DNA of 64,000 nt from Enterobacter cancerogenus (GTDB lineage: Bacteria; Pseudomonadota; Gammaproteobacteria; Enterobacterales; Enterobacteriaceae). Below the pieces are notes generated by a model. It was not told the origin of the DNA, did not search any database, and saw nothing but the letters and a program-made list of their open reading frames with translations. The stretch covers positions 184,767 through 248,766 of the forward strand of contig JRUP01000017.1 of the NCBI GenBank assembly GCA_000773965.1. The letters are read 5' to 3'. Below, one piece after another: positions 52,422-61,107 of the stretch. Within the stretch, counting starts at the first letter, position 1; the number at the start of each line of letters is the position of its first letter. The translations under genes and the position numbers were made by a program.

Positions 52422-52458
52422 CCGGTCAAAGAGTGATATACCCTGGAAGGTTGACCGG
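52422..52458. promoter_or_regulatory. Inverted repeat upstream of the FNT channel gene
   Basis: CCGGTCAA (52422-52429) and TTGACCGG (52451-52458) are exact inverted copies separated by 21 bases, 40-76 bases upstream of the start codon, suiting a dimeric regulator. The remainder of this 333-base gap is AT-rich and leads into the Ala tRNA promoter. Confidence 0.4.
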
Positions 52459-52649
52459 TTAATTAGCGCGCTAAGTTTTACACTTACCCATAACGAATAC
52501 AAGATTATTCCTAACATCTTTAACCGCGATGTAACGTGACAATGCGGCGAGAAAGGCATAAAAAATGCGGTGTTCAGGTTAAAAAAAAGCCTCAGTGGCA
52601 GCGGGTTGCCGCCTTTTTCAGCGATTGAACACAGAACGAGAATTTGGCG

Positions 52650-52678
52650 TTGACACTCAGGGAGCGGTTTCATATGAT
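52650..52678 (+). promoter_or_regulatory. Sigma-70 promoter of the Ala tRNA pair
   Basis: Consensus TTGACA (52650-52655), 17-base spacer and TATGAT (52673-52678), then a GC-rich stretch; 38 bases before the first tRNA. Confidence 0.85.
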
Positions 52679-52715
52679 GCCGTCCGTCGAGTTAAATCGA
52701 CTGTTTTTCGGTGCT

Positions 52716-52791
<76 letters not shown>

Positions 52792-52831
52792 AATCGTTTT
52801 TAACGATGCACTGAAAAAGATTTCCAGATGT

Positions 52832-52907
<76 letters not shown>

Positions 52908-53064
52908 AATCTCTGTTCGTCCTGAACAATAGCATCACAATCTAACACTTTCTGAATTCATAATTGCTCATTTCGTATGCAGAATGGCGTCATTATTCGT
53001 GTTACGGCAACTCCCAGCGTTCTGAAATGCGCCTATCTTTTGATATCAAGTTTCTCGACGAATT

Positions 53065-53299
53065 GCGCCGTAAATCGCGCGTGCTTCTTCCTGTGCGCTG
53101 AGATGATCTCACCCATTCAGCACCAGCTGCTCATTAGGGGCGCAATGAATCGCACCGCAGCAGCTTCTCACGCGCTGAGATGATTAAATCCGTTCAGCAT
53201 TCAGCACTGCATCAGAGTGCGCCATAAATCGTGCCGCCAGAGCTTAGTGTGCACTGAAATTATGCACAATCTGGTCGCGGCGCAATTCATGGCGCTAAG
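53065..53299. repeat. Degenerate tandem repeat, about 77 bp period
   Basis: Unit starts at 53065, 53140 and 53219 (GCGCC/GCGCAA-TAAATCGC-like palindromic cores), with a truncated fourth core at 53280. A second conserved block GCGCTGAGATGAT occurs at 53095 and 53172, and as GCACTGAAATTAT at 53251, so spacing is 77-79 bases. The cores resemble the inverted repeat at 7748-7811. It fills the gap between the Ala tRNAs and the rhodanese gene. The stretch 52908-53064 before it shows nothing. Confidence 0.65.
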
Positions 53300-53301
53300 A
53301 A

Positions 53302-54918
53302 TTAAGCGGTTGCGGCTTGTTCTTGAGCAGGCAACACGCGGAAGCCGTGCGTGCCATCACGATCCAACTGCGCCACCAGACCGTATTCCCAATCGAGATA
53401 TGCCTGCATCACAGCAGGTGCGATATCGGTGCCTTCATACGGACGACGATAGCGATCAATCGCCGGAGACAGCAACTGTTGGTCGCCTTGCTCGGTGGGC
53501 AGTTGCGCTGCGCGCCAGGCTGCATTGCCGCCCTCCAGCACAAACACCGGCTTGCCGGTGAGTTCTGCCACCTGTTCAACCGCATATCCGGCCAGCAGGC
53601 TGCTGCCGCAGGTCAGCACATAACGTCGTGCCGCTGGTAGTGCGGATTTGCCCTCTTTTTGCAGCGTTGAACGTAGCAGCCAGCCCGCTCCCGGAATATG
53701 ACTGTTGAGGTGATTGGCGCGCGTGGTGAAGTCCAGTACCTGGGTCTGACCTTCTTCCAGCCACTCCGCCAGTTGCTGCGGAGAAATAAACTCGGGCTGC
53801 GCAACCGCAGGAACCCGCGCTTTCCAGGCGCCGGAGGCACTGAAATCACTGGCCTGCAGCTCTTCCAGCACTGACACCTGCCAGCCAAGCTGCGCCAGCC
53901 AGGAGGCGGTCATATTGGCGCGTACACCATCGTCATCAATCAGTACAATACGTGCACCGCGCACGCTGGCGTAATGGTCAGTTTCCTGCACCAGCTGTCC
54001 GCCTGGCACATGACGACTGCCGGGCAGATGACCCGCCGCATACTCGTCAGCGTCGCGCACATCAAACAGGTAAGTGGTGCGCGGTTCCTGCTGCCAGCGC
54101 TTGAGCGTTGCCAGTGGAATACGTTCTACGCCAGCGCGATCGGCAATGCCTCGTGCGTGACTCGCCGCCTGTCGCTGTGCGGTTTCACTGGCTTCACCGT
54201 AACGGCGCGACTGACCTTTATCCAGATCGTGGCCTGCCAGCGTCCAGCCAATCGTGCCGTTGCGCAGCGCAAACACCGGATTACGGATACCGGCATTCAC
54301 CAGCGACTGGGTGCCGATAATGCTGCGCGTGCGGCCCGCACAGTTCACAATCACCGTGGTTTCCGGTGATGGCGCGAGATCACGCACGCGCAACACCAGC
54401 TCACCGCCCGGCACGCTGGTAGCGCCTGGAATGCTCATGGTCTGGTATTCATCAAAGCGGCGCGCATCCAGCACCACCACATTGGCGTCGCTGTTGATTA
54501 AGCTGTGCACTTCATCAGCTGACAGGGAAGGGGTGTGATTGTGATGTTCAACCAGTTCTCCAAAGGCCTTACTCGGTGAATTGACATCAATAAACAGCTC
54601 CCCGCCGGCTGCCTGCCAACCCGTTAAATCCTCTTTTAACAGCGCCACATTGCTGTAGCACAGCGCGGCAATACGCTCTGCTGCTGCCTGTGCCAGACCC
54701 TCGCCGTTATCATATAAAGTGATGGCTGTTGTGGATTGTGGAATGCGGTCCAATAGCTCCAGCTCCAGTTTGGAGAGCGGGATATTCACCGCAAACAGCG
54801 GATGGCCGGTGGCAAACAGCGCTTCGTCGCGCACATCAACAATCGCCACTTCCTGCTGCTGACGCAGAGCCTCAAGAATGTCCGCCGCCTGGCGGAAAGG
54901 GAATACGGGTTTACTCAT
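53302..54918 (-). CDS. Multidomain rhodanese-like sulfurtransferase (four rhodanese domains)
   Basis: A 538-residue cytoplasmic protein made of four rhodanese-type domains, roughly residues 10-115, 130-235, 265-365 and 375-478. An active-site cysteine is present in domain 2 (Cys193, NCAGRTRS) and domain 4 (Cys437, TCGSSLLAG). The equivalent loops of domains 1 (YDNGEG) and 3 (IDDDGVR) lack it. The C-terminal 60 residues (RRPYEGTDIAPAVMQAYLDWE) follow the last domain. The start at 54918 overlaps the dioxygenase gene by eight bases and gives MSKPVFPF. It probably handles sulfane sulfur produced or used by its operon partners. The exact substrate is unknown. Confidence 0.88.
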   Translation of the reverse strand: MSKPVFPFRQAADILEALRQQQEVAIVDVRDEALFATGHPLFAVNIPLSKLELELLDRIPQSTTAITLYDNGEGLAQAAAERIAALCYSNVALLKEDLTGWQAAGGELFIDVNSPSKAFGELVEHHNHTPSLSADEVHSLINSDANVVVLDARRFDEYQTMSIPGATSVPGGELVLRVRDLAPSPETTVIVNCAGRTRSIIGTQSLVNAGIRNPVFALRNGTIGWTLAGHDLDKGQSRRYGEASETAQRQAASHARGIADRAGVERIPLATLKRWQQEPRTTYLFDVRDADEYAAGHLPGSRHVPGGQLVQETDHYASVRGARIVLIDDDGVRANMTASWLAQLGWQVSVLEELQASDFSASGAWKARVPAVAQPEFISPQQLAEWLEEGQTQVLDFTTRANHLNSHIPGAGWLLRSTLQKEGKSALPAARRYVLTCGSSLLAGYAVEQVAELTGKPVFVLEGGNAAWRAAQLPTEQGDQQLLSPAIDRYRRPYEGTDIAPAVMQAYLDWEYGLVAQLDRDGTHGFRVLPAQEQAATA

Positions 54919-55501
54919 GTGATAGATCCCAAATGTTCGGTAAGTAACGGTTGCTGTAACCGGAGATAAACTGTTTTTCACTGCCGTCTTCGCGATATAC
55001 CGCGCGTTTGACCGCGCCGATATTGGCGCCATACACGTGGATGCTGATTGAGACGCGATCGTCATAGGCATTGCTGACGCGATGGATATCGCCCACGGTG
55101 GGAGAGACGGCTTCAACGCTGCCGGGATCAAGACGTACCGGCGCACCTTCTGGCTGCAGGCCGTTCGGCCCGGGCTGCCAGGATTGCGATATCTCCGCAC
55201 CGCGCAGCATGCCAATTAATCCCCATACGCGATGGTCGTGAATCGGCGTTTGCTGGCCAGGCCCCCAGACGAAGCTCATAACTGAAAAGCGCTGCCGGGC
55301 ATCGGCGTACAGCAGATATTGTTGATAGTGTTCGGGATGCGGCTGGGTATAAGCCTCGTCCAGCCAGTCGTCATGTTGGATCAGCTCGCCCAGCCAGGCG
55401 CTGCCCTGTTGCAAAACAGTGGCTTCATCGGGATTCTGGTCGAGCAATGTAGCCAGATTACCGACAAAGTCGCGTAAGCGATGATGCTGATAGGCACTCA
55501 T
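54911..55501 (-). CDS. Thiol dioxygenase of the cysteine dioxygenase family, probably Gln-type (3-mercaptopropionate dioxygenase-like)
   Basis: Cupin iron enzyme of 196 residues that oxidises a thiol to a sulfinate. The three iron ligands are visible: His88 and His90 in PIHDHRVWG, and His140 in GDIHRVSN. The position matching the substrate-binding Arg60 of mammalian cysteine dioxygenase is Gln61 (HYQQYLL), as in bacterial enzymes shown to prefer 3-mercaptopropionate. That subtype assignment is inference from an alignment by eye. It overlaps the binding-protein gene by four bases (ATGA) and the rhodanese gene by eight. Confidence 0.85.
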   Translation of the reverse strand: MSAYQHHRLRDFVGNLATLLDQNPDEATVLQQGSAWLGELIQHDDWLDEAYTQPHPEHYQQYLLYADARQRFSVMSFVWGPGQQTPIHDHRVWGLIGMLRGAEISQSWQPGPNGLQPEGAPVRLDPGSVEAVSPTVGDIHRVSNAYDDRVSISIHVYGANIGAVKRAVYREDGSEKQFISGYSNRYLPNIWDLSHE

Positions 55502-56481
55502 GATTTATCTCCCGGCGCGCTTTTAGCGACCTGATTGGCCTGAGCCGACAAACTAAAATCAAAGGCTTTACTGACATCGATCGCTTTCGGCAGCACCTGA
55601 TAGCGATGGAAGAAGTCAGCCGATTTTTGCAGGGTGGGGATTAGGCTGGCATCAAACACCAGCGGTCGAATGCGCGCATCGTCTATCCAGCTGCTGGTAA
55701 TGTTGGTGGGCATATTGAGTGTTTTACCCAGCACGCTGGCGAACTCCTGCGGATGTTGCTGCGCCCAGATTTGTGCCTTAGCCAGGCGCGCCAGCAGATC
55801 GGCAATCGCTTTACGTTTATCTGCATCATTGATCGCTTCATCACGCGCCAGCGCATACGAATAGCCCGACATAATGCCTTTGCCACCGCCGTCAGCGACG
55901 CGCACCGTACCATCCACAGCGGTGGAGGTGGCGATATACGGCTCCCACGGCGCCCACGCGGATACGGCGCCGGAGGTCAAGGCGGCTCGGCCATCAACAG
56001 GTCCAAGGAAGCGCAGCGTGACATCGTCTGGTTTTAATCCCGCACGCTCTAGCAAGCCAAGCAGCAGATAGTGGCCCCAGCCGCCACGATTCACCGCGAT
56101 CTGCTTGCCTTTCAAATCCTGCAAACGGTGAATCCCGGCATCTGGACGCGTCAGAAGCGCGATACTGTCAGGATTGTTTTGCCATGCGCCAACCGCTTTG
56201 ACCGGCGCGCCAGCCGCAAATACAAACAGGAACGGCAGATCACCGGTAAAGCCGACATCCAGTGCACCGGCATTTAATGCTTCCTGCACTGGTGCACCCG
56301 AATCAAACGCCGTGAGTTTCAGATCGTAGGGCAGATTATTAAGTTCACCTGACGCTTTTAACGCGGCAAAACGATCCCCCTTAACATCGCCCAGGCGCAG
56401 TGTGACTTTGTCTGCGGCGAACAGCGGATTGAGCGTGGAGAGCGCCAGCGCAACACCGGTAAACAGTGCAGCCAGCCGCAT
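55498..56481 (-). CDS. SsuA/TauA-type sulfonate-binding periplasmic protein
   Basis: ABC-type binding protein of 327 residues with a signal peptide cleaved near residue 23 (NPLFA|ADK). The mature fold has the SsuA/NMT1 pattern: LRLGDVKGDRFAALKASGEL, DVGFTGDLPFLFVFAAGAPVKAVGAW, LKGKQIAVNRGGWGHYLLL and WAPWEPYIA. No permease or ATPase gene is in the operon, so it must share transport components (perhaps SsuBC) encoded elsewhere. It shares one base with the monooxygenase gene and four with the dioxygenase gene. Confidence 0.88.
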   Translation of the reverse strand: MRLAALFTGVALALSTLNPLFAADKVTLRLGDVKGDRFAALKASGELNNLPYDLKLTAFDSGAPVQEALNAGALDVGFTGDLPFLFVFAAGAPVKAVGAWQNNPDSIALLTRPDAGIHRLQDLKGKQIAVNRGGWGHYLLLGLLERAGLKPDDVTLRFLGPVDGRAALTSGAVSAWAPWEPYIATSTAVDGTVRVADGGGKGIMSGYSYALARDEAINDADKRKAIADLLARLAKAQIWAQQHPQEFASVLGKTLNMPTNITSSWIDDARIRPLVFDASLIPTLQKSADFFHRYQVLPKAIDVSKAFDFSLSAQANQVAKSAPGDKS

Positions 56482-57569
56482 CAGGCGCTCCTTTTGTTAG
56501 CGGCGTTAAGCGCTGCCACTTTCTCGCGCGTCAGCGGAATCAGCTCCTCGCCATATTCCACCGCATCATTCAATGGATCGAAGCCGCGAATCAGCACGCT
56601 GTGAATGCCGAGGCGATAGTAGTCCAGCAGCGCGTCGGAAACCTGATCGGCGGTGCCTACCAGTGCGGTGGAGTTGTAGCCGCCCTGTACCAGTTTCGCT
56701 ACGCCGGTCCATAACACTTTGTCCAGACGACCGCCTTCGTTGGCGGCAGCCAGCAAACGCTGAGCGCCAACACTTTGCGGCTTGGGTTTACCAAAGGCGA
56801 AGCCGGTCTCTTGCAACTGCTTCTCGGCCAGTTCACGGATATGCTCGGCACGTTCCCAGGCCTCTTTCTCGGTTTTACCGATAATTGGACGGAACGAGAT
56901 ATTGAAATCAATCTCACGCCCGTGCTGAGCCGCAGCGGCTCGCACATTGCGCACCGTCTCTTCCGCCCCTTTCAGTGGCTCGCCCCACAAGGCAAAGACA
57001 TCGGCGTGACGTGCAGCGACATCAATCGCTTCCTGAGACGACCCACCAAAGTAAATCGGCAGCTTTTTCTGCACCGGTTTGATGGCGGAAAACGCCTGCT
57101 CGGCCTGGTAAAAGTGTCCCTTGTGATCATAAGGGTGGCTGGATTCCAGACTCTGCTTCAGCACGGCAAGAAACTCATCGCTGCGCGCATAGCGTTCGGC
57201 TTTATTTAGGAAGTCACCATCACGACGCTGTTCGACATCGCTACCGCCGCTGATGATATGCACGGCCAGACGACCATCGGTCAGTTGATCCAACGTTGCT
57301 AGCTTGCGTGCGGCCAGTGTCGGTGCGACAAAGCCCGGACGGTGCGCGAGCAGGAATTTTAGTGTTGAGGTGTGTGCCGCAGCATGTGCGGTCACCAGAA
57401 AGCCGTCGGGTTGATCAGACCAATAGCCCACGAGGATGCGGTCGAACCCGGCTTCCTCATGGGCGCGGGCGAAACGCGCGATGTAATCTTTATCGAACAG
57501 CGGACCGCTGGCGGGAATGATTTCGGAAGCCAGGCGGTGGCCAATCATGCCAAGAAATTGAATGCTCAT
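56481..57569 (-). CDS. SsuD-like FMNH2-dependent sulfonate monooxygenase (LLM family)
   Basis: Luciferase-like monooxygenase of 362 residues, first gene of the organosulfur operon. Typical stretches are GFDRILVGYWSDQPDGFLVTAHAAAH, FLLAHRPGFVAPTLAARKLATLDQLTDGRLAVHIISGG and PIYFGGSSQEAIDVAARHADVFALWGEP, which form the flavin and phosphate sites. Enzymes of this group cleave C-S bonds of sulfonates to sulfite and an aldehyde. It is shorter than E. coli SsuD (381) and appears to be a separate subfamily. It needs a flavin reductase such as SsuE, not encoded here. A GGAG precedes the start. Confidence 0.88.
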   Translation of the reverse strand: MSIQFLGMIGHRLASEIIPASGPLFDKDYIARFARAHEEAGFDRILVGYWSDQPDGFLVTAHAAAHTSTLKFLLAHRPGFVAPTLAARKLATLDQLTDGRLAVHIISGGSDVEQRRDGDFLNKAERYARSDEFLAVLKQSLESSHPYDHKGHFYQAEQAFSAIKPVQKKLPIYFGGSSQEAIDVAARHADVFALWGEPLKGAEETVRNVRAAAAQHGREIDFNISFRPIIGKTEKEAWERAEHIRELAEKQLQETGFAFGKPKPQSVGAQRLLAAANEGGRLDKVLWTGVAKLVQGGYNSTALVGTADQVSDALLDYYRLGIHSVLIRGFDPLNDAVEYGEELIPLTREKVAALNAANKRSA

Positions 57570-57734
57570 ACGATTCTCCAGATGTGACGTTATGGAGAAA
57601 AGCTACAGGCGCAGGCAACCGGGACGGAAATTCAATATTGTGAAAAGGTTTTGCGTTAGGCGGGGAAGCGGCGAATGACGGGGATAAAAGGGTTGAAATG
57701 CGAGATAGAACAGAAAGGCATAATTAAGAAGAGA

Positions 57735-57757
57735 AGGGCGAGCCGTAGCTCGCCCTG
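57735..57757 (-). terminator. Terminator after nupC
   Basis: On the minus strand AGGGCGAGC/GCTCGCCCT with a CGTA loop, then a T-rich TCTCTTCTTAATT tract, five bases after the stop. Confidence 0.7.
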
Positions 57758-57761
57758 AACA

Positions 57762-58952
57762 TCAGAAGGCCAGAACCAGACCGGCGATAGCGGCAGAAAG
57801 CACGCTCACCAGGGTTGAACCGTACAGCAATTTCAGGCCGAAGCGAGAAACCACGTTACCCTGTTCTTCGTTCAAACCCTTAATCGCACCCGCCACAATC
57901 CCGATAGAAGAGAAGTTAGCGAAGGAGACGAGGAACACAGACAGGATACCTTCCGCATGCGGTGACAGCTGACCAGCAATCTTCTGCAGATCCATCATCG
58001 CGACGAATTCGTTTGAAACCAGTTTGGTTGCCATGATGCTGCCGACCTGCAGCGCTTCACTGGACGGCACGCCCATCACCCACGCAAATGGGTAGAACAC
58101 ATAACCCAGTACACCCTGGAAGCTGATGCCGAAGATCAGATCAAACAGCGCGTTCAGACCTGAAATCAGGGCGATAAAACCAATCAACATGGCGGCAACG
58201 ATGATCGCCACTTTGAAACCGGCAAGAATATATTCGCCCAGCATTTCGAAGAAGCTCTGACCTTTGTGCAGATCCTGCAACTGCAGATCTTCTTCGCTAT
58301 CGACGCGGTAAGGGTTGATCAGTGACAACACAATGAAGGTGCTGAACATGTTCAAGACCAGCGCGGCCACCACATATTTCGGTTGCAGCATGGTCATATA
58401 AGCGCCGACGATGGACATGGAAACTGTCGACATTGCCGTAGCAGCCATGGTGTACATGCGACGCTGTGACATTTTGCCAAGAATATCTTTATACGCGATA
58501 AAGTTTTCTGACTGTCCCAAAATCAGAGAGCTTACGGCGTTGAAGGATTCCAGTTTGCCCATACCGTTGACTTTTGACAGCACGGTACCGATGCCGCGGA
58601 TCACCCAAGGCAGGATACGGAAATGCTGCAAAATACCGATTAGCGCCGAGATAAACACGATCGGGCACAGAACATTCAGGAAGAAGAACGCCAGACCTTT
58701 GTCGTTCATGTTGCCGAATACGAAGTTAGTCCCTTCGGCAGCATACTTCAGTAGATGGTCAAACAGACCCGCGAACCCTTTGACGAAGCCGAGGCCCGCT
58801 TCAGAGTTGAGGAAGAACCACGCCAGCAAAACTTCGATCACCAGAAGCTGTACGATGTAACGAATGCGGATGCTTTTACGATCGTGACTGACCAGCAAGG
58901 CCAGTACGGCTACCACCACTAATGCCAAAAGAAAGTGCAAAATATGGGACAT
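57762..58952 (-). CDS. nupC: NupC, nucleoside/proton symporter
   Basis: Concentrative nucleoside transporter for pyrimidine nucleosides and adenosine. The 396-residue protein (E. coli 400) has the CNT motifs [72 protein letters not shown] and [18 protein letters not shown]. About ten membrane segments are visible. It is divergent from mntH, as in E. coli, where CRP and CytR control nupC. Confidence 0.95.
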   Translation of the reverse strand: MSHILHFLLALVVVAVLALLVSHDRKSIRIRYIVQLLVIEVLLAWFFLNSEAGLGFVKGFAGLFDHLLKYAAEGTNFVFGNMNDKGLAFFFLNVLCPIVFISALIGILQHFRILPWVIRGIGTVLSKVNGMGKLESFNAVSSLILGQSENFIAYKDILGKMSQRRMYTMAATAMSTVSMSIVGAYMTMLQPKYVVAALVLNMFSTFIVLSLINPYRVDSEEDLQLQDLHKGQSFFEMLGEYILAGFKVAIIVAAMLIGFIALISGLNALFDLIFGISFQGVLGYVFYPFAWVMGVPSSEALQVGSIMATKLVSNEFVAMMDLQKIAGQLSPHAEGILSVFLVSFANFSSIGIVAGAIKGLNEEQGNVVSRFGLKLLYGSTLVSVLSAAIAGLVLAF

Positions 58953-58998
58953 GTCGGCTCCAAATTTGAGGAGGGTTGTATTTTGTTGCGTATTCTAT

Positions 58999-59010
58999 GT
59001 AACGCGTTAC
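58999..59010. promoter_or_regulatory. Perfect 12 bp palindrome upstream of nupC, LacI-family-like operator
   Basis: GTAACGCGTTAC has the central CG and symmetry of LacI-family operators (CytR, PurR and relatives). It lies 47 bases upstream of the nupC start, next to a TAGAAT -10 candidate (minus strand, 58992-58997). CytR is the expected ligand by analogy with E. coli. Confidence 0.4.
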
Positions 59011-59017
59011 TTAAAAA

Positions 59018-59033
59018 CGAGATCAAAACCACA
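59018..59033 (-). promoter_or_regulatory. Candidate CRP site of nupC
   Basis: TGTGGTTTTGATCTCG on the minus strand matches TGTGA-N6-TCACA at seven of ten positions and lies 66 bases upstream of the nupC start codon. Confidence 0.35.
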
Positions 59034-59200
59034 TTATAAGTATTCGGTATCGACAAATTTCTAAGAATAGTCTCACCGCTCACAACCTCTTCACAAAGCC
59101 TTCACAAGAAATATCCACAAAAACATTGTCTATAAAATAACCCGGGAGTAGAGTGATTCCTGTTGCAAACATTTTGGCAAGAACTGGCTTTACCGCAATG

Positions 59201-59216
59201 TATAGCAATGGCTATA
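59201..59216. promoter_or_regulatory. MntR box in the mntH promoter
   Basis: TATAGCAATGGCTATA is a near-perfect palindrome very similar to the E. coli MntR box (centre ATAGCAAAGGCTAT). It overlaps a -10 candidate TATACT (59213-59218), which is paired with TTACCG (59190-59195) at 17 bases. Manganese-bound MntR would block this promoter. Confidence 0.75.
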
Positions 59217-59240
59217 CTTCATAGCACCATCTATTATTAC

Positions 59241-59259
59241 GATAACTATAATCAAATTT
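59241..59259. promoter_or_regulatory. Candidate Fur box upstream of mntH
   Basis: GATAACTATAATCAAATTT matches the 19-base Fur consensus at 13 positions, 63 bases before the mntH start. E. coli mntH is repressed by Fur as well as MntR. Confidence 0.4.
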
Positions 59260-59321
59260 CACTTGCCTTGAGCGCCCGTTAAGCTGCATGGGTCAACAAG
59301 CGTTAGGACAGGGTCACCACT

Positions 59322-60563
59322 ATGTCAGAAAGTCGCACCGCTGAGCGCGCCGCTCGCGGAGCCAGAAAAATCAAGCTCGCGCTGCTTGGTCCTGCCTTCA
59401 TCGCGGCAATTGGTTATATCGATCCCGGTAACTTTGCCACCAACATTCAGGCGGGTGCGGCCTACGGCTACAAACTGCTGTGGGTGGTGGTCTGGGCCAA
59501 TGTGATGGCGATGCTGATTCAGCTGATGTCGGCCAAACTCGGTATAGCCACCGGTAAAAATCTTGCCGAACATATCCGCGATCGCTTTCCACGCCCGGCA
59601 GTGTGGTTCTATTGGGTGCAGGCGGAAATCATCGCCATGGCCACTGACCTCGCTGAATTTATCGGTGCGGCACTCGGCTTTAAATTATTGCTGGGGATTT
59701 CGCTACTGCAAGGCGCAGTGCTCACCGGTGTGGCGACCTACCTGATTTTGATGCTACAAAGCCGGGGCCAGAAGCCGCTGGAATTGGTGATTGGCGGCCT
59801 GCTGCTGTTTGTCGCTGCCGCTTATATTGTTGAGCTGTTTTTCTCGCAGCCGAAAGTGAGTGAACTGGTCACCGGTATGGCGCTGCCTTCACTGCCCACC
59901 TCGGATGCCGTGTTCCTCGCTGCCGGTGTGCTGGGCGCCACCATCATGCCGCATGTGATTTACCTGCACTCGGCACTGACGCAACACGGTAACATTGGCA
60001 GCAAAGCGGATCGCTACTCGTCCACTAAACTTGATGTGGCGATTGCCATGACCATTGCCGGCTTTGTCAATCTGGCGATGATGGCGACTGCGGCGGCAGC
60101 TTTCCACTTCAGCGGACACACCAGCATTGTGGATCTCGACCAGGCGTATTTGACGCTGCAACCTTTGTTGGGCCGCGCAGCAGCCATTGTGTTTGGATTA
60201 AGTCTGGTGGCGGCAGGCTTGTCTTCTACCGTGGTGGGAACACTAGCGGGACAAGTCGTGATGCAGGGCTTTATTCGCTTCCATATTCCGCTGTGGCTAC
60301 GTCGCACCATCACCATGCTGCCTTCCTTTATCGTGATCTGGGCCGGATGGGATCCGACGCGCATTCTGGTGATGAGCCAGGTACTGTTGAGTTTCGGTAT
60401 CGCACTGGCATTGATCCCGTTGTTGGCCTTTACCGGCAACCGCGAGTTGATGGGCGATGAGATGGTGAACTCGCGCCTGATGCAAAACGCCGGACGCCTG
60501 ATTGTAGTGCTGGTGGTGGCGTTAAATCTCTACTTGCTGGTAGGTGAAGCGCTCGGCTGGTAA
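59322..60563 (+). CDS. mntH: MntH, Nramp-family manganese/proton symporter
   Basis: Inner-membrane divalent metal importer, 413 residues (E. coli 412), eleven membrane helices. The Nramp motif DPGN lies at residues 34-37 ([10 protein letters not shown]), and the helix 6 motif MPH in [17 protein letters not shown]. The transport signature follows helix 4. The upstream region has an MntR box and a possible Fur box, matching the E. coli control of manganese uptake and oxidative-stress defence. Confidence 0.96.
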   Translation: MSESRTAERAARGARKIKLALLGPAFIAAIGYIDPGNFATNIQAGAAYGYKLLWVVVWANVMAMLIQLMSAKLGIATGKNLAEHIRDRFPRPAVWFYWVQAEIIAMATDLAEFIGAALGFKLLLGISLLQGAVLTGVATYLILMLQSRGQKPLELVIGGLLLFVAAAYIVELFFSQPKVSELVTGMALPSLPTSDAVFLAAGVLGATIMPHVIYLHSALTQHGNIGSKADRYSSTKLDVAIAMTIAGFVNLAMMATAAAAFHFSGHTSIVDLDQAYLTLQPLLGRAAAIVFGLSLVAAGLSSTVVGTLAGQVVMQGFIRFHIPLWLRRTITMLPSFIVIWAGWDPTRILVMSQVLLSFGIALALIPLLAFTGNRELMGDEMVNSRLMQNAGRLIVVLVVALNLYLLVGEALGW

Positions 60564-60574
60564 CGATACCGATA

Positions 60575-60606
60575 AAAAAAATCCCGGCTCAGCTGCCGGG
60601 ATTTTT
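60575..60606. terminator. Bidirectional terminator between mntH and ypeC
   Basis: AAAAATCCCGGC/GCCGGGATTTTT with a six-base loop containing AGCT; serves two convergent genes. Confidence 0.9.
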
Positions 60607-60609
60607 GTA

Positions 60610-60948
60610 TCAATGGTGATGCCAGTCATCATGACGATGGTCATGACGCCAATGTTCACGGCGCTCCCGCTCATGCCAGCGGCGTTCACGCTCACGTTCG
60701 TAAGCCTGATGGCGACGCCACTCTTCATGACGCCACCAGCGGTGATCGCTGTAGCGATAACGGTCATTCCACCAACGTGGTTCTCGCCAGCGTCCACCAT
60801 CCCAATAGTAACCACGACGATCGCGATCGCCGAGATGCAGCGTGACACCCGGAGCCAGCGTCAGGGTGGCACTGTTGGCTTCTGCTGTGTGCATCGCCAG
60901 GGGTGAAAGTGTTGCCAGCAAGGCGGCAAACAAAATTGCACGTTTCAT
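60610..60948 (-). CDS. ypeC: YpeC, secreted DUF2502 protein rich in His, Arg and Trp
   Basis: A 112-residue protein with a signal peptide cleaved near residue 25 (AEANSA). Residues 28-60 match DUF2502 (LTLAPGVTLHLGDRDRRGYYWDGGRWRE), and the second half is an unusual stretch of Arg, His, Trp and Glu (RWWRHEEWRRH, HDHRHDDWHHH). E. coli YpeC lies beside mntH too. The function is unknown; the His-rich tail might bind metal, which is speculative. Confidence 0.88.
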   Translation of the reverse strand: MKRAILFAALLATLSPLAMHTAEANSATLTLAPGVTLHLGDRDRRGYYWDGGRWREPRWWNDRYRYSDHRWWRHEEWRRHQAYERERERRWHERERREHWRHDHRHDDWHHH

Positions 60949-61078
60949 AACTTCTCCTTTTCAGTGGCTTATCACTGCCACCGTTGCGCTAGTGTGCCAC
61001 ATCGGTCCAGTGTTGCCTTGAGAGTGAGTCTGAAAACGTTGCGGGAAATCTGAATTGAGAATTTTCTGCTGCGGAATT

Positions 61079-61098
61079 CACCCGGCCTGAGCCGGGTG
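61079..61098 (-). terminator. Hairpin after the aldo-keto reductase gene
   Basis: CACCCGGC/GCCGGGTG stem with a four-base loop, ten bases past the stop. No T tract on the minus strand, so its terminator role is uncertain. Confidence 0.45.
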
Positions 61099-61107
61099 GG
61101 TAAGCGT

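Noticed and set aside
52977-53561. Small frames in the degenerate tandem repeat and opposite the rhodanese gene
   Set aside because: Composition follows the repeat or is antisense to a real gene; no start signals.
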